In this document: piece after piece, positions 25,150-33,924 of the stretch
How the letters are laid out: every line of letters begins with the position of its first letter
How positions within the stretch are numbered: the stretch's first letter is position 1
Program-made: the position numbers and the translations under genes
Assembly (NCBI RefSeq): GCF_021729075.1
Contig: NZ_JAJSAQ010000005.1
Coordinates: forward strand, 62,001 to 126,000
From: Microbulbifer guangxiensis
GTDB lineage: Bacteria; Pseudomonadota; Gammaproteobacteria; Pseudomonadales; Cellvibrionaceae
Reading direction: 5' to 3'
DNA length: 64,000 nt
The notes under the pieces: generated by a model
What the model was told of the DNA's origin: nothing
The model's input: only the letters and a program-made list of their open reading frames with translations
Databases searched by the model: none

Positions 25150-26657
25150 GCAGGCTCCTCGACTTTACAGGCACTGATCACGCTGGTGCGCAGGCCGATC
25201 TCGAAACTGCGCTCCCAGGGCAGGTACAGGCCCTCAAGAGCCACGTCATCAAAGCCCTGTTGTTGCAGCCATTCCCGGGCCTCGGCCAGGTACAGTGTCT
25301 CGAGGGTGGCCAGCAGTCGTGCCGGATCGGCAGCGGCACCAGGGACCTGCCGCCGCAGGCGCTGGCGGAAATCCGCCTGGTAAAGAAAATCATCCAGTAA
25401 CCGAATCGCCAGCAGGTGGCGATTTTTTTCCACGGAACCCTTTGCCAGGGCCACGCAGACCTGCGCCACCAGACTGCCGATACTGTTGCTGGCAGTGTTC
25501 CAGCCGGCATAGGCGATCAGGGAGCGCAGTGGGAGCTTCAGTGCCGACAGCATCTGCGGGTCACCGCCGTTGGCATAGGCAAGATCCAGCAAGGCCAGGG
25601 GCTTCTCCGCTTGCTCCATGCATGAGAGCCAGTCCGGATCCAGAGCCATCGGCTCGGGCAGAGGCTGCTCCATGGCCCAGTCTCCCTGCTTCGGCCCGCA
25701 GGTATGCACGGCGATCACGGCGTCCGCAACAGAGTCATTCTGTACCAGCTCGGCCCCGGCCGCGTTAACCTGGCAGCGGATCGAGTCCAGCACCGGGCGG
25801 TCTTCATAGCGTGCCACCATCTGCTGGATCGCTGCCGGCTGGTGCAGGTTGAGTGCCAGCTTGATCCGCGGAATCACACCGAGAGACTGCAGCTGGTGTG
25901 CCAGCAGCGTATAGATCACCTCGTCCGCGCCGGGATAGATCAGTACGCGGTCTTCAAGTCCTCGCTGCTCCACCATCGACTGCAACCTGCGCCGTTCGGC
26001 GATGTTGAAGCCGAACTCGGCAGTATCGTCCTGGGGCAGGATCAGGCGGTCGATGATGCCTTCCTCCACCAGTTTGAGCACACGGCAGGTGACGGCAAAA
26101 TTGCGTGCTCGGGTAGCGAGATAATCCTGGCGGATTTGCTCTGGAATCATGGCCCGGGTCATCTCCGCCCAGTGCCGGTCCTCGGAGTCGCCTATGCAGT
26201 CAAAGCGGTCTCCGTGATAAGACCAGCGCCAGATCAATTCACCGTACTCCGCCCAGTAGAGCTTCTCTTCCTCATTCTCATTGTTGTTGGACAGGCGCAT
26301 GGTGGCGCAAAAGGCATACAGCGGCTTGTCCGGGAAATGCTGTTTGAGATGCTGCAACAATTCGAGATACCGCAGCAGCGCGGGTTCGCTATCGTCGATA
26401 AATCGTGACGGCACCAGGCCACCGTAAACCAGCATATCGATGGAAAAGATAAACCCATCGGCGGCTTCCGCCCGCTCCGTCACCCACTGCGCCAGGTGCG
26501 CACGGTCTGCGGGCTCGCGAAAATAGCCCAGCTCTTCCACGTCAGGGCAGGTCAGCTTGCAACCGGCGATCTCCGCCAGCAACTGCACCTGCTCGCGGGT
26601 CACCGGCCTGCCATCTACCGGCAGCGCCAGGATGTTTTTTCCGGCTACCTTACCCAT
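25146..26657 (-). CDS. DUF4127 family protein
   Basis: 503 residues from the ATG at 26657, preceded by GGAGGAG at 7 bases. The family hallmark ALPVDGRPVTREQVQLLA lies at the N-terminus, followed by FIFSIDMLVYGGLVPSR (about 90-106), LILPQDDTAEFGFN (about 215-228) and YPGADEVIYTLLAHQ (about 250-264). No biochemical function is established for DUF4127. Its invariant Asp, His and Arg residues suggest an enzyme acting on a small or sugar-like molecule. It has no signal and overlaps both neighbours (8 bases with the mannosidase, 4 with the FAD protein), which binds its role tightly to the catabolism of this operon's glycan. Confidence 0.82.
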   Translation of the reverse strand: MGKVAGKNILALPVDGRPVTREQVQLLAEIAGCKLTCPDVEELGYFREPADRAHLAQWVTERAEAADGFIFSIDMLVYGGLVPSRFIDDSEPALLRYLELLQHLKQHFPDKPLYAFCATMRLSNNNENEEEKLYWAEYGELIWRWSYHGDRFDCIGDSEDRHWAEMTRAMIPEQIRQDYLATRARNFAVTCRVLKLVEEGIIDRLILPQDDTAEFGFNIAERRRLQSMVEQRGLEDRVLIYPGADEVIYTLLAHQLQSLGVIPRIKLALNLHQPAAIQQMVARYEDRPVLDSIRCQVNAAGAELVQNDSVADAVIAVHTCGPKQGDWAMEQPLPEPMALDPDWLSCMEQAEKPLALLDLAYANGGDPQMLSALKLPLRSLIAYAGWNTASNSIGSLVAQVCVALAKGSVEKNRHLLAIRLLDDFLYQADFRQRLRRQVPGAAADPARLLATLETLYLAEAREWLQQQGFDDVALEGLYLPWERSFEIGLRTSVISACKVEEPA

Positions 26658-29208
26658 GCGCACCCTCCTCCGGGCTCTGTGTGGTCAAGGCGGCCACAAA
26701 AGTGGCGATCTGTTTCGGGCCGACTCGCAGTGAAGGCGCCACGGTGGCACCGGCCAGGTCGGTGCGGGTCACTGCGCAATCGAAGCGGGCCTCGACGCTG
26801 GTTTCTGTCGGGTTCCACAGCCGGATTTCCATGCCGGACGCGATACGGCGCACGCTGGAAACCTGCAGCTCCGGATTGTCCAGTTGCGCCCCTGACAGTA
26901 ACCGGTCGGCATGGCCGCGCAGTGCGGTGACGGGTTTGCGGAAATCCGCAGCGCGGTTCAGCAGGGTCACCGGGTCCGGGTTGCGCAGGGTAAGGGCGAA
27001 TTCAAAGCGATGGGCGCGCAGGCACTGGGCGCCCGGTGTTGCCAGGTCAGGACCGGCACCCAGGCCACGGGTTTTCAGGTCGCGACGGGACAGCCAGCCG
27101 ACGCTGCGTACCAGGGTGACACCGAGCAGGTCCTGGCTTTCTGCCTCCAGCACCTCGAACTCCTGCAGGCCGCGATGCACAAATCCGATTTGGCCCGCTT
27201 TGATGGCGCTGTGGCTCGGCATCACCGACACCGGCGCTTCCTGCTGACCCTGGGCCTGAATCGGGATGGCGTATTGCTTCGGACGCTCGACCCAGTCGAA
27301 CGCTGAATCGGCGGCGGTGTGCTCGATGGTTTCCAGCAACGGCAGCGTCAGCCGCAGGCGCTGATCGCAGGCCCGGTTGTGCCAGTGCAGGGTGCAATGC
27401 AGCAGGTCGTCATCGGGCAACAGGCGGATGCGCAGTGTTCCGCTGCTGCCGACTTGTTCTGCCGTCACTGCCCGGCGGTCGTCCGTAAGGCCTGAGGGCT
27501 GTTGCAGGGTCAGCTGCAGTTGCATTTCGCTGATGCCACCGGCCAGTTGGCGGCTCTGCACCTGGCCGATCTGCGCGCGGTAGCGGGTCGAATCCAGCGG
27601 GGAGAAGTTGTAGGTATCGCCGGCGTCAGTTTCGCTGACCAGTGCCAGCGTATCGACATAACGGCGGCCGCTGCTCTTGTCCTCGATGACCAGCACGCGA
27701 TCGTCGCCCACCGAAACCCGGTAGAACTCGTTCTCGATCATGTCGGCAGACAGGATATCAGTCGAGCGAACGCCACCCTGCTTTTCCACCACGCAGGGCA
27801 GCAATGCGATGCCGGCCAGTTCTGCCCTGATGGCCACAGTGTAGCGATGGCCGGGCACCATGTCCGGAAAGTCATCCAGCGGGGAGTGGAATTCCTGCGC
27901 GGGTTCGCTGTTCAGGATAACGGACTCGAGGGTGTTGCCCTGCGTATCGGCAATCGCCAGCGTATCCGCGCGTTCGCCCGCCAGAAACAGGATCTGGGTG
28001 ACCCAGCCATTGAAGAATTTCGGTGAGGGATTCAACAGACTGAAACGGCTGTCATCGGCGAACGGGCTGGGCAAACCGACATTACGGCTGGCAGCCAGGC
28101 GCTGATTGATCATGCCCGCTGAAGACTGTGCGCGCTGACACAGGGTGTTCAGCCGCTGCTGCAGCTGGTCGAAGCGGGTTTCCATCTCCCGGTGCACGGC
28201 GTCCACGCTGCAACCGCAGATGGAGTCGTGGGCATGTTGCTCGATGAGCAGTTGCCAGGTCTGTTCGAGGTAGCGACTCGGATAATTCTCCATGGGCACC
28301 ATCGCCAGCAGCGGCTCGATCAGCCCGGTGAGCGTATCCTCCAGCTGCTGGTTTTGCGCCTTCAGGTACTGGCGGGTGGAGAGCACATCCGGCAGCACGA
28401 AGGCCCGCTGGTTGCCGCGCAGCTCGCCCTCGATGGATTCGAGCTCAGGGGTGCTGCTCTGCAGGTGCTCGATATGTTCGGCGAGGGTCGACTGTGCCAG
28501 CCGGTAATCGTCCTGCCCCGCATTGAAGGTATCGATACGCTGCTGCAATTGCGGATCGCTGAGCAGGTGGTCGCCGCCCTGAGTCAGGAGCAGCTCTCGA
28601 CCCCGGCTGCGGCTGCCAATTTTTTCCAGATAGGCGGTGAGGTTCTGCTGCCAGTCGGCGGTATTGAACGGGTGCTGGTAATAACCCTCGGTGAGGAAGA
28701 CAGTGAATACGCTGCTGCCGTCCGGCGCCTGCCAGCTGAGCTCGGAGCACTCCGCATCGATACCGCGCCAGGCGACGGCATTGTCGATACCGAAGCCCCG
28801 CAGTAGTTGCGGCATCTGCGAGATATGGCCGAAAGTGTCCGGCAGGTAGCCCACCCGCTGGCAATGGCCGTGCTGGTTGGCGCGGCGGATCCCCAGTTCC
28901 AGGTTGCGCACCAGTGACTCGCCGCTGCAGAGAAACTCGTCGGCCATGATGTACCAGGGCCCGATGACGATACGGTTCGCGGCCACATGCACGCGCACCC
29001 GCTCCGCCAGGGCCGGCTCCGCCTCACGATAAAAGTCCTCGATCGCCGATACCTGGCCATCAAACAGGAAACAGGCCAGCTGGCCACTATCCAGCTGCTC
29101 GACGACCTGTTCCATGACCTGCAGCAGGCGACCAAGGAATGTCTGGTGCGGGTAATACCACTCACGGTCCCAGTGAGTCTGGACTACGATAGCGACGTTC
29201 TTCGTCAT
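26650..29208 (-). CDS. GH38 alpha-mannosidase (MngB-like)
   Basis: 852 residues, no signal peptide, so cytoplasmic. The GH38 catalytic domain is evident: HWDREW at residues 12-17 (zinc ligands His12 and Asp14), GYLPDTFGH at 120-128 with the predicted nucleophile Asp124, and HAHDSICGCSVD near 325 with the last zinc histidine. The C-terminal half is the beta-sandwich region of the family. The sequence resembles mannosylglycerate hydrolase MngB in its first 130 residues. It would release mannose from an imported short mannoside; an exact substrate is not readable. It overlaps the upstream permease gene by 4 bases. Confidence 0.92.
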   Translation of the reverse strand: MTKNVAIVVQTHWDREWYYPHQTFLGRLLQVMEQVVEQLDSGQLACFLFDGQVSAIEDFYREAEPALAERVRVHVAANRIVIGPWYIMADEFLCSGESLVRNLELGIRRANQHGHCQRVGYLPDTFGHISQMPQLLRGFGIDNAVAWRGIDAECSELSWQAPDGSSVFTVFLTEGYYQHPFNTADWQQNLTAYLEKIGSRSRGRELLLTQGGDHLLSDPQLQQRIDTFNAGQDDYRLAQSTLAEHIEHLQSSTPELESIEGELRGNQRAFVLPDVLSTRQYLKAQNQQLEDTLTGLIEPLLAMVPMENYPSRYLEQTWQLLIEQHAHDSICGCSVDAVHREMETRFDQLQQRLNTLCQRAQSSAGMINQRLAASRNVGLPSPFADDSRFSLLNPSPKFFNGWVTQILFLAGERADTLAIADTQGNTLESVILNSEPAQEFHSPLDDFPDMVPGHRYTVAIRAELAGIALLPCVVEKQGGVRSTDILSADMIENEFYRVSVGDDRVLVIEDKSSGRRYVDTLALVSETDAGDTYNFSPLDSTRYRAQIGQVQSRQLAGGISEMQLQLTLQQPSGLTDDRRAVTAEQVGSSGTLRIRLLPDDDLLHCTLHWHNRACDQRLRLTLPLLETIEHTAADSAFDWVERPKQYAIPIQAQGQQEAPVSVMPSHSAIKAGQIGFVHRGLQEFEVLEAESQDLLGVTLVRSVGWLSRRDLKTRGLGAGPDLATPGAQCLRAHRFEFALTLRNPDPVTLLNRAADFRKPVTALRGHADRLLSGAQLDNPELQVSSVRRIASGMEIRLWNPTETSVEARFDCAVTRTDLAGATVAPSLRVGPKQIATFVAALTTQSPEEGAHG

Positions 29209-30032
29209 CCTTTCACCGCGCCGCGCATGGCGCCCTCGATAAAGTACTTCTGGCTGAAAATGAACACGGCCAGGATCGGCAGGATGGAGAACACCGCGCC
29301 GGCTGCCACGAGCCGCCAGTCCATGGAAAATGTGTTCGCCAGCCGGTTTACGCCCAGCGGCAGAGTGTAATAACCAGGATCATCGAGGATGATCAGCGGC
29401 CACAGAAAATCTCCCCACACGCCGATAAAACTGAATACTGCCAGCGTCGCCAGCGATGGTTTGACCAGAGGCAGCAGCACATGCCACCAGATCTGCAGGC
29501 GCGACAGGCCCTCGATCATTGCGGATTCCTCCAGCGCACGCGGAATCCCGAGGAAAGCCTGACGCATCAGGAAGACGCCGAACGCCGTGCACGCATGGGG
29601 CAGTACCAGGCCGAGATAGGAATTCTGCAGGCCCAGGTTGATGGCGATGTTGTAGACCGGAATCATCAGCAGCTGGAACGGGATCATCATCGAGCTGAGC
29701 AGCAAGATGAAGATCAGGTTCTTGCCGCGAAACTCCATCCGCGCCAGCGGATAGGCGGCCAGCGAGGCGAAGATCAGGTTGGCCGCTACGGCCAGACCGG
29801 CGACCAGCACACTGTTTTTCAGATAGATCAGAAATGGCTGGGTTTCGATTACGCGCCAGAAATTCTCCAGTGTCGGCTGCGCAGGTAACAGGGACGGTGG
29901 ATACTGAAAAATATTCTCGCTACCGGACTTCAGTGCTGTGGACAGCAGCCACAGGAAGGGCCCCATGGTGAGCAGCGCTACGAGTGTCAGCGCCAGGTAA
30001 CGCGCGGCGATGGAAAGGTAGGAGCTTTTCAT
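29205..30032 (-). CDS. Sugar ABC transporter permease (MalG-type, CUT1)
   Basis: 275 residues with six membrane segments and the coupling EAA loop near residues 180-205 (EESAMIEGLSRLQIWWHVLL). This loop docks with the MalK-type ATPase encoded downstream. It forms the inner-membrane pore together with the product of the upstream gene; the two reading frames meet at a 1-base overlap. As in all CUT1 importers, the solute is delivered by the binding protein at the head of the operon. Confidence 0.94.
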   Translation of the reverse strand: MKSSYLSIAARYLALTLVALLTMGPFLWLLSTALKSGSENIFQYPPSLLPAQPTLENFWRVIETQPFLIYLKNSVLVAGLAVAANLIFASLAAYPLARMEFRGKNLIFILLLSSMMIPFQLLMIPVYNIAINLGLQNSYLGLVLPHACTAFGVFLMRQAFLGIPRALEESAMIEGLSRLQIWWHVLLPLVKPSLATLAVFSFIGVWGDFLWPLIILDDPGYYTLPLGVNRLANTFSMDWRLVAAGAVFSILPILAVFIFSQKYFIEGAMRGAVKG

Positions 30033-30895
30033 CAGCGCCTCCTCAGCACGAACAGGTTGATCAACGACAGTCCCAGGGTGAGCAGGAACAGCACTACGCC
30101 GGCTGCGGAAGCGTAGCCCATCTCAAACTCCTCGAAGGCACTCTGGTAGATGAAATACACCAGCGTTTTGGTGGCATCGAGTGGCCCGCCCTGGGTCATC
30201 ACATACACTTCCTCGAACACCTTCATGGCGGCAATGGAAGACATTACCGCGACGATGGCAATCGATGGCTTCAGCAGCGGGATGGTGATGTGAATGGTCT
30301 GCTGCCACTTCGAGATCCCCTCCACTTCCGCAGCTTCATACAGATGTTTGGGAATGGACTGCAGGCCTGCAAGATATATCACCATGTAATAACCGAGACC
30401 GGTCCAGATGGTGACCGCCATGACGGAGAACAGTGCATTGGCCGGATCGGTGAGAAATGCCACCGGGTTGTCGGTGATACCGGTGGAGATCAGGAAGTAA
30501 TTGAGGATGCCCTGCTCTTCATAGACCCATTTCCAGATCAGGCCGGTGACCACCAGTGAGGTGATCACCGGCAGATAGAAAATGGCCCGGAATACCTTGA
30601 TGCCCGCCAGGGACTTGTTGACCAGCAGCGCCAGAAAAATCGGCGCGATGACCAGAAATGGCACCACCACCAGCAGATACAGCAGGGTGTTGCCGAGGCT
30701 GTTCCAGAAGAACGGATCCTGCATCAGCTTGCGGTAATTGTCCGCACCCACAAAGCGCGACTCGGTAATCATGTTGTAGTCGGTGAGGCTCGCAGCAATA
30801 GCATGCAGCATCGGATACAGCACGAAACCGCCGATGATGGCGCAGGCGGGTATCAGGAACAGATAGGGGACCAGGCCCGGGCTTTTCTGCATCAC
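30032..30895 (-). CDS. Sugar ABC transporter permease (MalF/UgpA-type, CUT1)
   Basis: 287 residues, six membrane segments (first about 10-35, GLVPYLFLIPACAIIGGFVL). The EAA loop is at about 190-215 (YEAAEVEGISKWQQTIHITI). It pairs with the MalG-type permease. It overlaps the ROK kinase gene by 4 bases (ATGA type), so the two are translationally coupled. Specificity of the importer would come mainly from the binding protein. Confidence 0.94.
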   Translation of the reverse strand: MMQKSPGLVPYLFLIPACAIIGGFVLYPMLHAIAASLTDYNMITESRFVGADNYRKLMQDPFFWNSLGNTLLYLLVVVPFLVIAPIFLALLVNKSLAGIKVFRAIFYLPVITSLVVTGLIWKWVYEEQGILNYFLISTGITDNPVAFLTDPANALFSVMAVTIWTGLGYYMVIYLAGLQSIPKHLYEAAEVEGISKWQQTIHITIPLLKPSIAIVAVMSSIAAMKVFEEVYVMTQGGPLDATKTLVYFIYQSAFEEFEMGYASAAGVVLFLLTLGLSLINLFVLRRR

Positions 30896-31800
30896 GCCAC
30901 CTCGAGTTTTTGACGGGCCAGCGCGGCAGCGCCATAAATGCCGGCGTCATTACCGAGTGTTGCCGGCTGGATATCCAGTGACAGCTTTGCCTGCACCTGT
31001 TTTTCTTCCAGCAGTGGCCACCAGTCTTCCCAGGCAGCGACAAGACCGCCGCCGATCAGAATGCGATGTGGGTTCAGCGACCAGACAATATTTTCCAGCG
31101 TCAGCAGCAGGAAGTCGCAAAAGCGCTCGCAGGCCGCGCGGCCGGGCGCCTCGTCACGACGTAGCGCAGAGAGGACCTGGTGACCATTTTCGAATCGCTT
31201 CGCGCCCGACAGGTAATTGGCGATATTCGCCAGACCGGTACCGGATACCAGGGATTCCAGTGCGAGTGTCTTGCCACTCTGCCAGGGGCTCGGCAAACGC
31301 ATGCGGCCGAAATGCCCCGCCACCTGCGAAGCACCGGCCAGGATCTCACCGTCGACACTGATGGCACCGCCGAGGCCGGTGCCCAGGGTTAGCATTGCAG
31401 TGGTGCCCTCGCGGTATTGCGGTGAGCATGAAAGCTCACCCAGCAATGCAGCTTTCACATCATTTTCCACTGTCACCGGCAGCCCGAGCTGTTGTTCCAG
31501 CAGTGCGACCACCGGTGCGCCCTTCCAGCCGGGAATGGCATCAGTGGCATCGGCCACCACTCCCTTCTGCGGGTCGATCACACCGGCACAGGACACGCCC
31601 ACGGCTGCAGGTGACCAGCCCCGGGCCAATGCCTGCTCCCGACAATCGGCAATGGCAGCACCCAGTGCGGCCATGACGCTGTCACGGCCCTCCCCGCTAT
31701 CTGTCGGCCGGTCACTGACAAAATGGCATTCGCCGTTGGTGAAGGCCGCCGTGCGAATCTTGGTGCCGCCCAGATCTGCGGCGAGCACGCACTCATTCAT
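30892..31800 (-). CDS. ROK-family sugar kinase lacking the usual zinc motif
   Basis: 302 residues from the ATG at 31800, which overlaps the binding-protein stop by 8 bases. The ATP-binding ADLGGTKIRTA (about 8-18), catalytic-Asp region VENDVKAALLGE (about 130-141) and LTLGTGLGGAISVDGEIL (about 155) are typical ROK features. The Cys-rich zinc motif that normally follows the GHxxx helix is absent: the corresponding stretch AGHFGRMRLPSPWQSGKTLA has no cysteine. ROK kinases phosphorylate glucose, mannose, fructose, GlcNAc or ManNAc. With nanE divergently encoded, ManNAc kinase activity is one option; mannokinase or glucokinase are others. Confidence 0.88.
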   Translation of the reverse strand: MNECVLAADLGGTKIRTAAFTNGECHFVSDRPTDSGEGRDSVMAALGAAIADCREQALARGWSPAAVGVSCAGVIDPQKGVVADATDAIPGWKGAPVVALLEQQLGLPVTVENDVKAALLGELSCSPQYREGTTAMLTLGTGLGGAISVDGEILAGASQVAGHFGRMRLPSPWQSGKTLALESLVSGTGLANIANYLSGAKRFENGHQVLSALRRDEAPGRAACERFCDFLLLTLENIVWSLNPHRILIGGGLVAAWEDWWPLLEEKQVQAKLSLDIQPATLGNDAGIYGAAALARQKLEVA

Positions 31801-33055
31801 CGGAACCTCCCAGAAAAAGTGCCCAGGTCTCGACGGTTTCATCCAGTGCTTCATCCACCGTCAGCCTCCCCAGCATGGCGGACTGCAGGTTGTAGACAAA
31901 ACTGGTTTTCAGCTTGCTGTAGTTGGGCAGTGGCGGCACCAGCACACCGCCCTCCAGTATCTGCCGCGCCGACAGCAGACGGGCGCGATCGATGATGCCG
32001 GGCTCGGGGTCAAGCTCGCTGAAAAATGGATCGCGGTAGCTCTCTGCAGTAGACGGCATGAGCGGCACGCGATGGGCCAGCGCCATCTGGTTTTCATGGT
32101 TGGTGACAAAAGTGGCAAACCGGAATGCAGCTTCCTTGTTTTTGGAAAGCGCCGGCACTGCCAGATTCATCACCGCCACATTGAAGGGCGCCCCCGCCAC
32201 TTTAAGCTGCGGCGCTATGCCGATTTTTTCGAACAAGTCGGGAGAGTTGATGCGGATATTGTTCAGGAACTGCATGCCGGTGGTGATCATGGCCACCTCG
32301 CCGGACTGGAACAGATCGACGGCTTTACGATGTCCTTCCGTCAACACGTTGCGAGGGATCAGCCCCTGTTGATACAGGTCGCGATAGTAGCGAAAGAAGG
32401 CTTCGCCGGCCTCATTGTCGAAGCCCACCGCACTCTGCCCTGCATCCACCAGCGGCACGCCCATGGCCACCAGGCTTTCCATCGGATGACTACCGTCCAT
32501 GGCCGGGAAGTAAGCGTACTTGTCCAGCACCGTGCGAATGCGCTTGGCGGTGTCCAGCAGTTCGATATGGTCCGACGGCACCTTCGCACCGGCCGCCTCG
32601 AGCAGTTCGCGATTGAAAATGGTGACAGTGGTGGAGAGATACCAGGGGATGGCAAAGCTCTGGCCGCGGAACCTGTTCGCCTGCCAGATATTGGGAAGGT
32701 AGGCATCAATCTCTTCCGGGGCCAGGAATCGCTCCGGATCCGCCAGTGCGCCGTACTGGGCCAGCTTGGCGGCGAACTGGGGGTTGAGGTTGACCAGGTC
32801 CGGGGCGGTACGTGCCGCCACAGAGGCCAGCACTTTCTTTTCCATTTCCTTCCACGGTACATCCACCCATTTCACGCGCACGTCCGGATTCTGTCGCTCG
32901 AATTCTGCGATCAGCCCGTTCACGTATTCATCGTGAAACGGCGAGAGCTGCATGGTCCAGAACTGAATCTGGGTGGCGGCGCTGACACAGGCACTGAATA
33001 GTGCAGCGACGCCGACCGCGATCAGCCTGGTGACTGGGCCGAGGATCAATTGCAT
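31793..33055 (-). CDS. Extracellular sugar-binding protein of a CUT1 ABC importer
   Basis: 420 residues with a Sec signal (LIAVGVAALFSACVSAA). The mature protein begins TQIQFWTMQLSPFHDEYVN and continues with FERQNPDVRVKWVDVPW, APDLVNLNPQFAAKLAQ and IPWYLSTTVTIFNRELL, the standard pattern of family 1 solute-binding proteins for oligosaccharides. It captures the glycan fragment in the periplasm and is the first gene of the 11-gene minus-strand operon, whose promoter region (33056-33186) it shares with the divergent GntR regulator gene. Confidence 0.93.
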   Translation of the reverse strand: MQLILGPVTRLIAVGVAALFSACVSAATQIQFWTMQLSPFHDEYVNGLIAEFERQNPDVRVKWVDVPWKEMEKKVLASVAARTAPDLVNLNPQFAAKLAQYGALADPERFLAPEEIDAYLPNIWQANRFRGQSFAIPWYLSTTVTIFNRELLEAAGAKVPSDHIELLDTAKRIRTVLDKYAYFPAMDGSHPMESLVAMGVPLVDAGQSAVGFDNEAGEAFFRYYRDLYQQGLIPRNVLTEGHRKAVDLFQSGEVAMITTGMQFLNNIRINSPDLFEKIGIAPQLKVAGAPFNVAVMNLAVPALSKNKEAAFRFATFVTNHENQMALAHRVPLMPSTAESYRDPFFSELDPEPGIIDRARLLSARQILEGGVLVPPLPNYSKLKTSFVYNLQSAMLGRLTVDEALDETVETWALFLGGSDE

Positions 33056-33056
33056 T

Positions 33057-33129
33057 ATTGGTTTTATCCCTTCTTATCACCCCGACTGTAAACCAATCCG
33101 AATTTGAAAATCAAACCAATTGGTATAGT
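33057..33129. promoter_or_regulatory. Divergent regulatory region with repeated AAACCAAT sites and a palindromic operator
   Basis: AAACCAAT occurs at 33090-33097 and 33113-33120, and in reverse (ATTGGTTT) at 33057-33064. The second copy is half of the perfect palindrome ACCAATTGGT (33115-33124). TGGTATAGT at 33121-33129 looks like an extended -10 element for the regulator gene and overlaps this palindrome. The two forward copies lie 23 bases apart, about two helical turns. The arrangement fits a GntR/HutC-type repressor controlling both the operon and its own gene; the promoter for the minus strand could not be fixed. Confidence 0.6.
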
Positions 33130-33186
33130 ATTTTCGTCACTACCGGCCAATTAGCATGCCAATACTCCGGCATTCAGGACTTTCGG

Positions 33187-33924
33187 ATGGGGATGACCCG
33201 CAAACAACAGCAGCTGCACCGGCAACTGCTCGACATCATCGACCAGCAGGCACCCGATACCCGGCTGCCCGGCGAGCGCGAACTCAGTGAGCAGCTCTGC
33301 GTTTCCCGCGACACCCTGCGCCGGGCACTGAAGCATCTGGAAACCCTGCAACGGGTAGAGATCCGTCAGGGTGCAGGCATCTTCGTCAAGGCGCAGCCGC
33401 TGGCCAGCCAGCTGAAGCTGATGTCCTTCAGTGAAGAGATGCAGCAGCTGGGACTCACCCCCTCCAACCGGCTGCTGTTCAATGATGTGGTGCAGGCAGA
33501 TGTGAAGCTCGCCAGCAAGATGAATGTCGCCCCCGGTGCCGAACTGTTCCTGGTACGCCGGCTGCGTCTTGCCGACAGGGAGCCGGTAGCCATCGAGCGG
33601 GTCTACCTGCCTAGGGCAATATTCCCCGAGCTGGCGATCCAGCAGCTCAGCAGCGGCTCCCTCTACAACCTGCTGCACGACCAGTACGAGATCGTGGTGG
33701 ACCAGGCCAACCAGGAGATCAGTGCCACGGTGGTGGATGAGGAAGAAGCGGACCTGCTTCAGATTCCCCCGTTCAGCCCGGCACTGCTGGCGGAACGCAC
33801 CGTTTACGATGAGGACGGCCGTATCATCGAGCTGGCCAAGAGCCTGTACCGGGCCGACCGCTACCGTTTCAATGTGCTGGTGCAACGCAACGGCACCCGC
33901 CTGGCCACGGTGTATGAATCATGA
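33187..33924 (+). CDS. GntR-family transcriptional regulator, HutC subfamily (UTRA domain)
   Basis: 245 residues from the ATG at 33187 (AGGA about 8 bases upstream). The winged helix spans about residues 5-70 with RLPGERELSEQLCVSRDTLRRAL; the C-terminal UTRA ligand-binding domain (about 85-240) has the familiar LFLVRRLRLADREPVAIERV and LLAERTVYDEDGRIIELAKS stretches. HutC-type repressors bind a sugar phosphate or related metabolite and leave the DNA. It is divergent from the 11-gene operon and overlaps nanE by 4 bases, so it most likely represses both units. The upstream palindrome ACCAATTGGT is a candidate operator. Confidence 0.93.
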   Translation: MGMTRKQQQLHRQLLDIIDQQAPDTRLPGERELSEQLCVSRDTLRRALKHLETLQRVEIRQGAGIFVKAQPLASQLKLMSFSEEMQQLGLTPSNRLLFNDVVQADVKLASKMNVAPGAELFLVRRLRLADREPVAIERVYLPRAIFPELAIQQLSSGSLYNLLHDQYEIVVDQANQEISATVVDEEEADLLQIPPFSPALLAERTVYDEDGRIIELAKSLYRADRYRFNVLVQRNGTRLATVYES

